Assembly (NCBI GenBank): GCA_050699595.1
Contig: JBOHFI010000013.1
Span: 36,161 to 100,160 of the forward strand
Origin: GCA-003244245 sp050699595
Lineage (GTDB): Bacteria; Actinomycetota; Actinomycetes; Mycobacteriales; Pseudonocardiaceae
DNA length: 64,000 bases
Direction of reading: 5' to 3'
The position numbers and the translations under genes are program-made. Position 1 is the first letter of the stretch. The number at the start of each line of letters is the position of its first letter. Shown here piece by piece: positions 18,352-26,722 of this stretch. The notes under the pieces were generated by a model. That model worked only from the letters and a program-made list of their open reading frames with translations. It was not told where the DNA came from and did not search any database.

Positions 18352-19427
18352 GAGGCCACCCCCCGCATGCGGTCCGCCCCAGCCGGGTCGACGCTGCCGG
18401 CGACGAAGGCCGGACGCCCGGTGGCCTCCGCAACGTCGGTGGCGGCGAGGACTCGGACGATATCCAGCCCGCGTTCCCCGGGCGTGTTCGGCTTGGCTCC
18501 GGTACGAATGCATTCGATGAAGTGGCTGTCCTGCACGAGAAGCGGCTCATTGAACTGAATATATGGCGAGACGATGTCTCCAGTTCGATAGGAAACCGGC
18601 ATGGCGTGCGACTCGCCATGATCGTCAGGATCAGCCGGGTCGACGCCGATGTCATACACCCGGACACGCTCATTGTCCGACATGTCGTCGTAGACCGCCA
18701 TTTTGCGTTCCCCGACAACGGTGACCCGCCGGACCTTGCACGGATCCAGCCAGCTCACGTGCACGAAGGCATGGGTGACCGCCCGCTCGAAGTCCAATCT
18801 CAGGTAAGCCACGTCGGCGTGGCGATTTCCGACATGTCGTTTGGCCCATACCCAGGTAGTCCTGGGAATCTCGTCGAGCAAGAACGACGCGATCGAGATG
18901 TCGTGCGGAGCGAGGTCCCAGATGACGTTGCAGTCGCGCTGGTACTTGCCCAGGCTCAGCCGGGCGGCGTCGATGTAGAGGATCCTGCCGAGCTCACCGG
19001 AATCGATGATCTCCTTCAGCTTCCAGACAGCCGCGTTGTACTCGAAGGTGTGTCCCGCCATCAGGTGTACGCCGCCGGCCGCCGCCGCGTCGACCATCTC
19101 CTGCGCATCCTCGACCGTCGTGGCCAGCGGCTTCTCCACCAGGGCGTGCCGCCCGTGGCGCAGTGCTTGTAGCGCGATCGCGGCGTGCGTGGCCGGCGGA
19201 GTCGCGACGACCACCGCATCCACCCAGTCCACCACGTCGTTGAAATGAAGTGTCGATTCCGCCGATGGGTAGCTTCGCCTCGCCTCCGCGATCCGCTCGG
19301 GATCCTCGTCGACGATGGTCACCTGCACACCCGGCATGCTGCTGAGCACCCGCATGTGCTTGGAACCCCAGTAGCCATAGCCCACTACCGCCACGCGGAC
19401 ATCGGGATTACCTGCAACGAACTTCAT
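18348..19427 (-). CDS. Gfo/Idh/MocA family NAD(P)-dependent sugar dehydrogenase
   Basis: A 359-residue oxidoreductase. The N-terminal Rossmann fold has VAVVGYGYWGSKHMRVL (dinucleotide-binding glycines), the conserved lysine is in VEKPLATT (about residue 96) and the C-terminal domain contains DLAPHDISIASFLL (about 180), typical of the family. It probably oxidises a nucleotide sugar, feeding the coupled DegT aminotransferase. It is the first gene of the module B operon. ATG at 19427 was chosen at the beginning of the Rossmann fold; a G-rich AGGGGG lies about 10 bases upstream. Confidence 0.85.
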   Translation of the reverse strand: MKFVAGNPDVRVAVVGYGYWGSKHMRVLSSMPGVQVTIVDEDPERIAEARRSYPSAESTLHFNDVVDWVDAVVVATPPATHAAIALQALRHGRHALVEKPLATTVEDAQEMVDAAAAGGVHLMAGHTFEYNAAVWKLKEIIDSGELGRILYIDAARLSLGKYQRDCNVIWDLAPHDISIASFLLDEIPRTTWVWAKRHVGNRHADVAYLRLDFERAVTHAFVHVSWLDPCKVRRVTVVGERKMAVYDDMSDNERVRVYDIGVDPADPDDHGESHAMPVSYRTGDIVSPYIQFNEPLLVQDSHFIECIRTGAKPNTPGERGLDIVRVLAATDVAEATGRPAFVAGSVDPAGADRMRGVAS

Positions 19428-19772
19428 CGAGACGGGCCCCCTGCCGTGACTCGAGATGTCTGCCGACAACTTGAATGTTCCGGAACGCACGGAACGTGAG
19501 CACGCTTGGTGACCGATCGGGCCCCCAGCGAGCCGTACTCACCCTCTCGTACCGTGGGTTCGCCCCTCCCCACAGTGCGTATATCTACCGGACACTGCCA
19601 GTCGTTACCCGGTTACGGTAACCGCCGGGACTTTCACCCGAATGGCGTAACCAGGTTCCCCAGCGTGTTGGATGCGCATCGTCATCAACCAATTACCCAG
19701 TGAAGTAACTGGTGCTCAGGCGGGCCTGCGAGGAGCGGGGCCGTCAGCACACCGGGAGCGGGCGGGGCGGAC
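19428..19772. promoter_or_regulatory. Leader/promoter region of the module B operon
   Basis: A 345-base gap separates the desaturase end from the first polysaccharide gene; it should carry the promoter of the minus-strand operon and the end of the desaturase transcript. At 19611-19623 there is a perfect 13-base dyad, GGTTACGGTAACC, with TTACC and GTAACC repeats around it. A related CGGTTACGG occurs upstream of the Wzz-like gene near 1690. This could be an operator but no regulator can be named. Confidence 0.4.
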
Positions 19773-20711
19773 TCACGTCCTTGTCACGATCTTGGCCAGC
19801 CGCTGCGGCGTAGGCCAGCGCACATTCCACGCCCAACCCAACTTCTCGAACAGCCAGATCACTCGGGCCGAGATGTCGATCTGGCCCCGGAGCACACCGT
19901 GCCGGGCCGATGTCGGATCTGCATGGTGCAGGTTGTGCCAGGACTCCCCCGCCGACAGGATCGCCATCGGCCAGAAGTTCGCGGCCTTGTCACGCGAGGC
20001 GAACGGTCGCTTGCCGATCATGTGGCAGACCGAGTTCACCGCCCAGGTGACATGATGCAGGAACGACACCCTGACCAATCCAGCCCAGAAGAGCCCGGTC
20101 AGCACAGCCCACCAGGACCAGGCCACCAACCCGCCGACAATACCGGGAAGCACGAGCCAGATCCCGGTCCACAGCCAGAACAACTTGCTGACCCGCACCA
20201 TCGTCGAGTCGGCCAGCAGATCCGGGACGAACCGACGCGGATTGGTCAGGTCTCGATTGAACAACCAGCCCATGTGGGCATGCCAGAAACCCTTGGCCAC
20301 CGCGATCGGGGAGGTACCGAACAACCACGGCGAATGCGGGTCGCCCTCCTTGTCGGAGTAGGCATGATGGCGTCGGTGGTCGGCCACCCAATGCAGCAGC
20401 GGCCCCTGCATGGCGGTGCTGCCCAACACCGCCAGGCCCACCCGCAGCCACCGCTTGGCCTTGAACGAGCCATGGGTGAAGTGGCGGTGGTAACCGACGG
20501 TCACCCCCAGCAGGCTGACGAAGTAGGTGACCGCGAACAGCACGATGTCCACCCAGCCCAGCCCCCACCCCCAGGCGACCGGCACCGCGACTATCAGGGC
20601 CAGCATGGGAGCGAGCACGAACAGGTACACCAGCACGTGCGGCCCCCACGTCCGCCGACCCGAGAGAACCGGCTTGGGCTCCGTGTACTGCTCGTCGGCG
20701 GTCAACGTCAT
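19773..20711 (-). CDS. Membrane fatty-acid (acyl-CoA/acyl-lipid) desaturase
   Basis: A 312-residue di-iron desaturase. The three histidine boxes that hold the iron pair are intact: HRHFTH (about residue 75), HRRHH (about 112) and HNLHH (about 249). Four hydrophobic segments flank them, as in the stearoyl-CoA/DesA3 family. It introduces a double bond, most likely at C9, into acyl chains. No reductase partner is adjacent. ATG at 20711 is preceded by GAGGAG, which decides against the longer frame. It is transcribed away from tRNA-Gln and appears monocistronic. Confidence 0.9.
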   Translation of the reverse strand: MTLTADEQYTEPKPVLSGRRTWGPHVLVYLFVLAPMLALIVAVPVAWGWGLGWVDIVLFAVTYFVSLLGVTVGYHRHFTHGSFKAKRWLRVGLAVLGSTAMQGPLLHWVADHRRHHAYSDKEGDPHSPWLFGTSPIAVAKGFWHAHMGWLFNRDLTNPRRFVPDLLADSTMVRVSKLFWLWTGIWLVLPGIVGGLVAWSWWAVLTGLFWAGLVRVSFLHHVTWAVNSVCHMIGKRPFASRDKAANFWPMAILSAGESWHNLHHADPTSARHGVLRGQIDISARVIWLFEKLGWAWNVRWPTPQRLAKIVTRT

Positions 20712-20833
20712 GGACCGGTGCTCCTCATGTCGGCAGGCGCGGACGGCCGCCATACCAACCGTAGGTTATCCACCCGAGCTGACGCAAAGGGATGTGGCCA
20801 TGTCACGATGTGCCTGCGGGCCCGGCCCGCTCG

Positions 20834-20904
20834 TCCGCCGTAGTGTAAAGGCAGCACCTCGGATTTTGGTTCCGATGGTCCAGGTTCGAATCCTGGCGGC
20901 GGAG
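20834..20904 (+). tRNA. tRNA-Gln (anticodon TTG)
   Basis: A 71-base tRNA without an encoded CCA. The acceptor stem is TCCGCCG (20834-20840) with CGGCGGA (20897-20903) and discriminator G. The anticodon stem TCGGA/TCCGA encloses the loop TTTTGGT with anticodon TTG at 20866-20868, and the T arm contains GGTTCGAATCC. It lies 23 bases before glmU, as in other actinobacteria where this tRNA precedes glmU. Confidence 0.95.
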
Positions 20905-20927
20905 CGCTGTACGGGAAGGACAGGCCG

Positions 20928-22403
20928 ATGCTCCCAGGCGGGAGCCTCACGACGGCGGTCGTGCTGGCCGCTGGTGAGGGCACCCGGATGCGCTCGGCGA
21001 TCCCCAAGGTGCTGCACCCGCTGGCCGGCCGGCCGTTGGTGGAACACGCGGTGCGGGCTGTGGCCGGGTTGACCCCTGAGCACCTGGTCGTGGTCATCGG
21101 TCACGGCCTGGACGTGGTGGAAGCTCACCTGCGCGCGGTCGCGGCCACGCTGGGTCGCGAGGTGTGTACCGCGGTTCAGGCCCAGCAACTGGGCACCGGT
21201 GATGCCGTCCGCGCCGCGTTGGCGGTCCTGCCGGTCGGGTTGTCCGGGACGGTGCTGGTCAGCTGTGGCGACGTGCCGCTGCTGGACACCGCCACGCTGG
21301 CTGGGCTGATCGCCGAGCACCACTGCACCGGGCACGCGGTGACCGTCCTGTCCGCAATCCTCGACGACCCGACCGGATACGGGCGGGTGCTGCGCGATAG
21401 CTCTGGTGCGGTCACCGACATCGTCGAACACCGTGACGCCACCGCGACACAGCGCGCCATCCACGAGATCAATTCCGGGGTGTTCGCCTTCGACGCCGGG
21501 GTACTACGCGATGCCCTGGGACGCCTGGGTCCGGCTAACAGTCAGGGCGAGCTGTACCTCACCGACGTACTGGGCCTGGTCCGCGCGAGCGGGCTGCGGG
21601 TCGGCGCGCACCCGTGTGCGGACCCGTGGCTGGTGGCCGGGGTGAACGACCGGGTGCAGCTGGCCGCGGTGGGCGCGGAGTGCAACCGGCGGCTGCTGGA
21701 GCACTGGATGCGAGCCGGGGTCACCGTCATCGACCCGGCCTCGGTGTGGCTGGACGTCGACGTCGTGCTCGCCGCTGACGTCGTGCTGCATCCCGGGGTG
21801 CAGTTGCTGGCGGGCACCGTGGTGGGTCCAGGTACGGCGATCGGACCCGACTCGACCCTCTCCGGCTGCACCGTCGGCGCGGACGCGACCATGGTGCGCA
21901 CCCATGCTCTCGGCGCGGTGGTGGCCGACGGGGCGCAGATCGGCCCGTTCGCCTACCTGAGGCCGGGCAGCCGGGTCGGCGAGCGGGCCAAGGTCGGCAC
22001 CTTCGTGGAGACCAAGAACGCGCAACTGGGCCCAGGCGCGAAGGTGCCGCACCTGAGCTACGTCGGGGACGCGACGATCGGTGCGGGCACCAACATCGGC
22101 GCGGCCACCGTGTTCGTCAACTACGACGGGGTCACCAAACACCACACCACCGTGGGCGCGCACGCCCGGACCGGGGCCGACAACATGTTCGTCGCCCCGG
22201 TGACCATCGGCGACGGCGCCTACACCGCAGCGGGCTCAGTGATCACACAGGACGTGCCGCCAGGGGCACTGGCGGTGGCACGGGGCCGCCAGCGCAACGT
22301 CGAGGGCTGGGTAGCCCGACTGCGCCCGGGAACCCCGTCGGCACACGCGGCCACCCAGGCCCGGCAGACCGACGGTGACCAGCTGCGGCAGGAGCGAACG
22401 TGA
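20928..22403 (+). CDS. glmU: Bifunctional GlmU: glucosamine-1-phosphate acetyltransferase / GlcNAc-1-phosphate uridylyltransferase
   Basis: Makes UDP-GlcNAc for peptidoglycan and the surface glycans encoded nearby. The 491-residue protein has the N-terminal nucleotidyltransferase (LAAGEGTRM at about residue 14, with the catalytic lysine in AIPKVLHPL; QLGTGDAV; CGDVPLL) and a C-terminal left-handed beta-helix with hexapeptide repeats from about 260 onward (GPGTAIGPD, GDATIGAGTNIGAATVFVNYDG). The last part contains the acetyltransferase site residues H, N and Y. Length matches the mycobacterial enzyme. The stop overlaps prs as GTGA, so the two are translationally coupled. Confidence 0.97.
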   Translation: MLPGGSLTTAVVLAAGEGTRMRSAIPKVLHPLAGRPLVEHAVRAVAGLTPEHLVVVIGHGLDVVEAHLRAVAATLGREVCTAVQAQQLGTGDAVRAALAVLPVGLSGTVLVSCGDVPLLDTATLAGLIAEHHCTGHAVTVLSAILDDPTGYGRVLRDSSGAVTDIVEHRDATATQRAIHEINSGVFAFDAGVLRDALGRLGPANSQGELYLTDVLGLVRASGLRVGAHPCADPWLVAGVNDRVQLAAVGAECNRRLLEHWMRAGVTVIDPASVWLDVDVVLAADVVLHPGVQLLAGTVVGPGTAIGPDSTLSGCTVGADATMVRTHALGAVVADGAQIGPFAYLRPGSRVGERAKVGTFVETKNAQLGPGAKVPHLSYVGDATIGAGTNIGAATVFVNYDGVTKHHTTVGAHARTGADNMFVAPVTIGDGAYTAAGSVITQDVPPGALAVARGRQRNVEGWVARLRPGTPSAHAATQARQTDGDQLRQERT

Positions 22404-23386
22404 GCCTTTCCACCATGTCAGCGACCCCGAAGAAGAGCCTGATGCTGCTCTCCGGGCGCTACCACCCCGAGCTGGTCGACCAGGTGGCCAAGCACCTCGA
22501 CATCGCCGTCACCCCGCAGTCGGCCTACTCCTTCGCCAACGGTGAGATCTTCGTCCGGTTCGAGGAGTCGGTACGCGGCTGCGACGCCTTCGTCATGCAA
22601 GCCCACACCGCCCCGATCAACGATGCCATCATGGAGCATCTGATCATGGTAGATGCGCTCAAGCGCGCGTCGGCCAAGCGCATCACCGCCGTGATGCCGT
22701 TCTGGGGTTACAGCCGCCAGGACAAGAAGCACCGCGGGCGCGAGCCCATCTCCGCCCGGCTCGTCGCGGACCTGCTCAAGGTCGCCGGTGCACACCGGAT
22801 CATGACGGTGGACCTGCACACCTCACAGATCATGGGCTTCTTCGACGGCCCGGTGGACCACCTGTTCGCGCTGCCGCTGCTCGCCACACACATCAAGACG
22901 ACCTACGCCGGGCGTGAGCTGGCCGTGGTGTCGCCGGACTCCGGCCGGGTGCGACTGGCCGAGCGCTGGGCCGATGCGCTCGGCGGCACGCCGCTGGCGT
23001 TCATCCACAAGACCCGCGACCCTGGCCGGCCCAACCGGGCGGTCGCCAACCGGGTGGTCGGCGACATCGACGGCCGGCTCTGCCTGGTGATCGATGACAT
23101 GATCGACACCGGTGGCACGGTGGCCGGTGCGGTGCGAGCGCTGCGCGAGGCCGGCGCCACCGACGTCGTCATCGCCGCCACCCACGGGGTGTTGTCCGGC
23201 CCGGCTACCGAGCGGCTGTCCAGCTGCGGCGCCCGCGAGGTCATCCTCACCAACACGTTGCCCATTCCGGACGAGAAGCGCTTTCCCGGGATGACGGTGC
23301 TGTCCATCGCGCCGCTGCTGGCCCGGGCGATCCATGAGGTCTTCGAGGACGGTTCGGTGACCAGCCTGTTCGACGGCAACGCCTGA
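22400..23386 (+). CDS. prs: Ribose-phosphate pyrophosphokinase
   Basis: Makes phosphoribosyl pyrophosphate from ribose 5-phosphate and ATP for nucleotide, His and Trp synthesis. The 328-residue sequence carries the class I hallmarks: FANGEIFVRFEESVRG (about residue 46), the flexible-loop region YSRQDKKHRGREPISA (about 105), the divalent-metal site TVDLHTSQIMGFFD (about 138) and the PRPP-binding loop LVIDDMIDTGGT (about 232). GTG start overlapping the glmU stop. The order glmU-prs-rplY-pth is conserved in mycobacteria and relatives. Confidence 0.97.
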   Translation: MSLSTMSATPKKSLMLLSGRYHPELVDQVAKHLDIAVTPQSAYSFANGEIFVRFEESVRGCDAFVMQAHTAPINDAIMEHLIMVDALKRASAKRITAVMPFWGYSRQDKKHRGREPISARLVADLLKVAGAHRIMTVDLHTSQIMGFFDGPVDHLFALPLLATHIKTTYAGRELAVVSPDSGRVRLAERWADALGGTPLAFIHKTRDPGRPNRAVANRVVGDIDGRLCLVIDDMIDTGGTVAGAVRALREAGATDVVIAATHGVLSGPATERLSSCGAREVILTNTLPIPDEKRFPGMTVLSIAPLLARAIHEVFEDGSVTSLFDGNA

Positions 23387-23432
23387 CCCGTTATACTTCG
23401 CCGCCACCGCCTTTCCGCTAAGGGAGTTCACT

Positions 23433-24035
23433 GTGTCCGAGGTCCGTCTGGCCGCTGAGCCGCGCACTGAGTTCGGCAAGGGCGCCGCCCGCCGTACCCG
23501 ACGCGCCGGCAAGATCCCCGCAGTGCTCTACGGGCACGGCAGCGACCCGCTGCATGTGGCGCTGCCCGCGTTGGAGTTCGCCCGGGTGGTGCGCGAGCAG
23601 GGCAGCAACGCCGTGCTCAGCCTCGACCTGGACGGCCGGCCGCAGCTCGCGCTGACCAAGACCGTCACCGTGCATCCGCTCCGGCGGTACATCGAGCACG
23701 TCGATCTGCTGATCGTCCGGCACGGCGAGAAGGTCGTGGTGGACGTCCACATCGTCATCACCGGCAGCCCCGGCCCGGATGCGCTGGTCACCCAGGAGCT
23801 GGGAACGCTCCAGGTCGAGGCGGATGCGATGGCGATCCCTGACGAGATCGAGGTGTCCATCCAAGGCCTTGAGGTCGGCACCCGGGTACTGGCCGGCGAG
23901 GTACCGCTGCCGCCGGGTGTGGAGCTGCGGACCGACCCGGAATACCTCGTGATCAATATCGTCGCATCGACCGCCGGGGACCTCGGAGCCGAGGGCGTGG
24001 ATGAGACGGCCTCATCCGAGTCAACCGACGAGTAG
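23433..24035 (+). CDS. rplY: 50S ribosomal protein L25, long CTC form
   Basis: A 200-residue 5S rRNA-binding ribosomal protein of the CTC/TL5 type: an N-terminal L25 domain (about residues 1-95, with FGKGAARRTRRAGKIPAVLYG, HPLRRYIEHVDLL) and a second beta domain (about 100-185), then an acidic, low-complexity tail. The GTG start at 23433 has AGGGAG ten bases upstream. It sits 46 bases after prs and 16 bases before pth. Confidence 0.95.
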   Translation: MSEVRLAAEPRTEFGKGAARRTRRAGKIPAVLYGHGSDPLHVALPALEFARVVREQGSNAVLSLDLDGRPQLALTKTVTVHPLRRYIEHVDLLIVRHGEKVVVDVHIVITGSPGPDALVTQELGTLQVEADAMAIPDEIEVSIQGLEVGTRVLAGEVPLPPGVELRTDPEYLVINIVASTAGDLGAEGVDETASSESTDE

Positions 24036-24051
24036 GGTCTTCGATGAGGCT

Positions 24052-24648
24052 GTGACTACTGACGGTAGTACTGACTGGGTCGCTGGTGAGCTCGCACTGA
24101 TCGTCGGTCTGGGCAACCCCGGACCCGGCCACGCCGGCAACCGGCACAATGTCGGGTTCATGGTGGTCGATGAGCTGGCCCGCCGAGTGGGTGGGCGGCT
24201 CACCTCGCACAAAGCCGGGGCCGACGTGCTGGAAACCCGACTGGCCGGGCGGCGTGTAGTGCTGGCCCGCCCACGCTCGTTCATGAACATCTCCGGACCG
24301 GCGGTCGCCGGGACGGCGCGGTACTTCACGATCCCACCGACCGACGTGGTGGTCGTGCACGACGAGCTGGACCTCGATTACGAGGTGATCAGGCTCAAGC
24401 GCGGCGGTGGCGAGGGTGGGCACAACGGCCTGCGCTCGGTTTCGGAGTTCCTGGGCAGCAAGGATTACCTGCGAGTGCGCTTCGGCATTGGCCGCCCGCC
24501 CGGCCGGATGGATCCGGCTGACTTCGTGCTGCGCGACTTCTCCGCCGAGCAGCGCCGCGAGCTGGCCCTGCTGGTGGACCGCTGCGCCGACGCCGTCGAG
24601 CAACTCCTCACCCAAGGCCTGGCCGCCACCCAGAACCAGCTGCACTGA
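24052..24648 (+). CDS. pth: Peptidyl-tRNA hydrolase
   Basis: Releases tRNA from stalled peptidyl-tRNA. The 198-residue product has the family residues: GLGNPGPGHAGNRHNVGF, including catalytic His at about 32 and Asn at about 30, RPRSFMNISG, the catalytic Asp in VVHDELDLDYEVIRLKRGGG and the GGHNGLRS loop. GTG at 24052 is preferred over the longer frame because it has GAGG upstream, avoids running through rplY, and gives the usual family length. It is the last gene of the core block; the accessory island begins right after it. Confidence 0.95.
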   Translation: MTTDGSTDWVAGELALIVGLGNPGPGHAGNRHNVGFMVVDELARRVGGRLTSHKAGADVLETRLAGRRVVLARPRSFMNISGPAVAGTARYFTIPPTDVVVVHDELDLDYEVIRLKRGGGEGGHNGLRSVSEFLGSKDYLRVRFGIGRPPGRMDPADFVLRDFSAEQRRELALLVDRCADAVEQLLTQGLAATQNQLH

Positions 24649-24688
24649 CCAGGATTATTGATCATCACAGGATTCTTGATCAGCTTTT

Positions 24689-25180
24689 TCAGGCTGGAAG
24701 CTGCAGTAGCCATGCCTCTTGCTGGCTGCTGTCGGCGAAGACCTTGATGACCGGGAACTGCCATTGTTCGCGAGTGGTAGCTAGCTGCGCGGCGTCCACA
24801 CCGCCGTTCATCAGCGCGTTGACTGCGGCGTCTCGTAACTGGCGGATCTCGGCATCCACGGCCTTGATGGCGTCCACCATCGACTCATACATGTCGTCAA
24901 GGGCGCGGATGCTCTGCCCCTCGCCGACCTCGCCAACCCACCCGTGACCGCCGGGCCAAACCCGGCCGGTCACCAGACGGTCCACGTCGGGTAGGTGCGC
25001 AACCCCGAGGCCACGAGCGATCTCGATCACCTTCGCCACAGCGGTGGTCTCAGTGTAGTCCTGTACTGCCAGTTTCACATCCGTTGCGTCCCTCACGGGC
25101 TTCCCTTCCGGTGGGTTGTGCTCCGAGCACACCCAGGCTCTCACGACACCTCGAGTCGGTCGAGCGCTCAGTGTGGTCAT
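24689..25180 (-). CDS. Unknown protein coupled to an XRE/TPR-like regulator
   Basis: A 163-residue soluble protein that I do not recognise. The middle (about residues 90-120) is a predicted amphipathic helix with coiled-coil character (SMVDAIKAVDAEIRQLRDAA). The C-terminus ends in a beta-like segment, QWQFPVIKVFADSSQQEAWL. Its ATG overlaps the stop of the upstream regulator as ATGA, so it is cotranscribed and probably works with it. It lies at the boundary of the accessory island, convergent with pth. Confidence 0.6.
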   Translation of the reverse strand: MTTLSARPTRGVVRAWVCSEHNPPEGKPVRDATDVKLAVQDYTETTAVAKVIEIARGLGVAHLPDVDRLVTGRVWPGGHGWVGEVGEGQSIRALDDMYESMVDAIKAVDAEIRQLRDAAVNALMNGGVDAAQLATTREQWQFPVIKVFADSSQQEAWLLQLPA

Positions 25181-26577
25181 GTCATCATGGCGGCGAGCAC
25201 GTTGGCTTCTGCCCGGATTGTCTGCGCAAGGGAATCCCTTGGGGCCGCGCCAGCAGCGTGGGCAAGCACCCGCAGGTCACTCCCGAGACGAGCGGATCGC
25301 ACGTTCTCGGCGACCGTGAGCGCGGTTCGCGCTGCCTCGTTCGCCTCTGCCGGTTCACCTCCGAGGTACAGCAACGCCGCCAGTCGGGCTGCCGCGATGG
25401 CCTTGCCGCGAGCACGGCCCGAGGGGTAGCGCTCAACCGCGTCCGAGAGGCAGGTCACCAGTTCTGCTCGAACATCGCGCTGAGGCAAGTTGGTGATAAG
25501 GAGATCGAACAGGGCGTTGGCGGTATCCCCGTTGAGTTTGGCCAGGGTAAAGAACCGGAGCCACGGCGGATCGTTCTCGATCGACTCGGGCTTGTAGTGG
25601 TCCATCGTTAGCTGAATGAAGCGGCGACACTGAGTTGAATCAGGCTTCTTAGCGTATGCGAGGGCCTTGACCGCATGCAGCATTGACACCGCATTGGGTG
25701 TGAGCACGTCAGCAGCGGTATGGGCGAGTTGCACCAGCTCAAGCGCCGCGTCCGGATTGCCCGTATGGATTTCCTGGCGGGCGAGGCCGGTGGCGACATG
25801 TGCCCGGATCCCCAGGTCCCCCGATTCGTGGGCGGCGCGGAGCCCGAGGAGGAACAGCTCACGAGCCTGGGTATTCAGACCCGCATCGAAGGTCGCCCAC
25901 GCCGCCAGATCAGCCAATTGGGCGACGGTCGCCGCGAGCGTGCGGCGCACCTCAGGCATGCAGGAACCATTCAAGAGTTCCACGCCCCACCGCAGCGCGC
26001 CGAGAATGTGGTGACGCACCGGAGTCCCACCTACCTGGTGGTCCCGGGCTTCAAGCATCTCAGTGGTGGCACGCAGCTCGCGTATGTCACCGGGCCGGAC
26101 GGTGGCGGGGATCTGGGGTTCATCGGCCTGGACAATGATCCGCATGGCGGGTTCATCGAGCGTCGCGCCGAAGGCGACCGCCGCAGCAACCGTGGTGAGT
26201 TCTCGGCGCTTCGAAGTCTCCACCCCTTCCAACTCGGACACGTCGTTTTCGCCGGGAAAGGCGACAGGCAGGACAGGCATCTCTCCCCGTGAGCTACTCG
26301 CGTGCAACGCTTGCCGATGCGCTTTGGCCTGTTCATGCAATCTGATCAGAGCGCCGCCAGCACCAAGGGCGCGGTCGATCGCCTCGACCAGTATAGCGGA
26401 AGGCAGACCCTTGTGCGGCCGCTCGGCAAGCGAGATGTACTGCGGGGTGTACCCGACAATTCCTGCGAGGTCGGGCTGACTCAGGTTGGCGGCCTTGCGT
26501 AGCCGCCGGATCTCTTGAGCAAGCCGGACTACGGCGAGATAAAATTCGTCGCCGCCAGCCGCTTCGACTTCTGTCAC
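25177..26577 (-). CDS. XRE-family regulator with TPR-like C-terminal region
   Basis: A 466-residue regulator. The N-terminal helix-turn-helix (about residues 10-65) reads LAQEIRRLRKAANLSQPDLAGIVGYTPQYISLAE, a standard XRE DNA-binding domain. The remaining 380 residues are alpha-helical with TPR-like repeats (e.g. AALELVQLAHTAADVLTPNAV), as in actinobacterial XRE regulators that sense a small molecule or peptide. It is divergent from the radical SAM operon with 145 bases between, so it most likely controls that operon. GTG at 26577 was chosen because GGAGAG lies six bases upstream; the longer frame would reach almost to the divergent gene. Confidence 0.8.
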   Translation of the reverse strand: MTEVEAAGGDEFYLAVVRLAQEIRRLRKAANLSQPDLAGIVGYTPQYISLAERPHKGLPSAILVEAIDRALGAGGALIRLHEQAKAHRQALHASSSRGEMPVLPVAFPGENDVSELEGVETSKRRELTTVAAAVAFGATLDEPAMRIIVQADEPQIPATVRPGDIRELRATTEMLEARDHQVGGTPVRHHILGALRWGVELLNGSCMPEVRRTLAATVAQLADLAAWATFDAGLNTQARELFLLGLRAAHESGDLGIRAHVATGLARQEIHTGNPDAALELVQLAHTAADVLTPNAVSMLHAVKALAYAKKPDSTQCRRFIQLTMDHYKPESIENDPPWLRFFTLAKLNGDTANALFDLLITNLPQRDVRAELVTCLSDAVERYPSGRARGKAIAAARLAALLYLGGEPAEANEAARTALTVAENVRSARLGSDLRVLAHAAGAAPRDSLAQTIRAEANVLAAMMT

Positions 26578-26722
26578 TACGGACTCTCCGCACGGGTGCC
26601 TGAGTAGGGTAAAAGGGATCAAGTACTTGGCGTAGTCGATTTGACCCGTCCCGTCATCGTACGGGGTCTGCTCACCTGGTCGCGACTCACTAGCACACAC
26701 GCCGATGGCCAGGAGGATTCCG
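26578..26722. promoter_or_regulatory. Divergent promoter region, regulator / radical SAM operon
   Basis: This 145-base gap must hold both promoters. It contains the perfect 10-base palindrome CAAGTACTTG at 26620-26629, a plausible XRE operator half-site pair, and a TTGACC at about 26640 that could be a plus-strand -35 box, though no good -10 is seen at the right distance. The radical SAM gene has an excellent AGGAGG six bases before its ATG. Confidence 0.45.
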
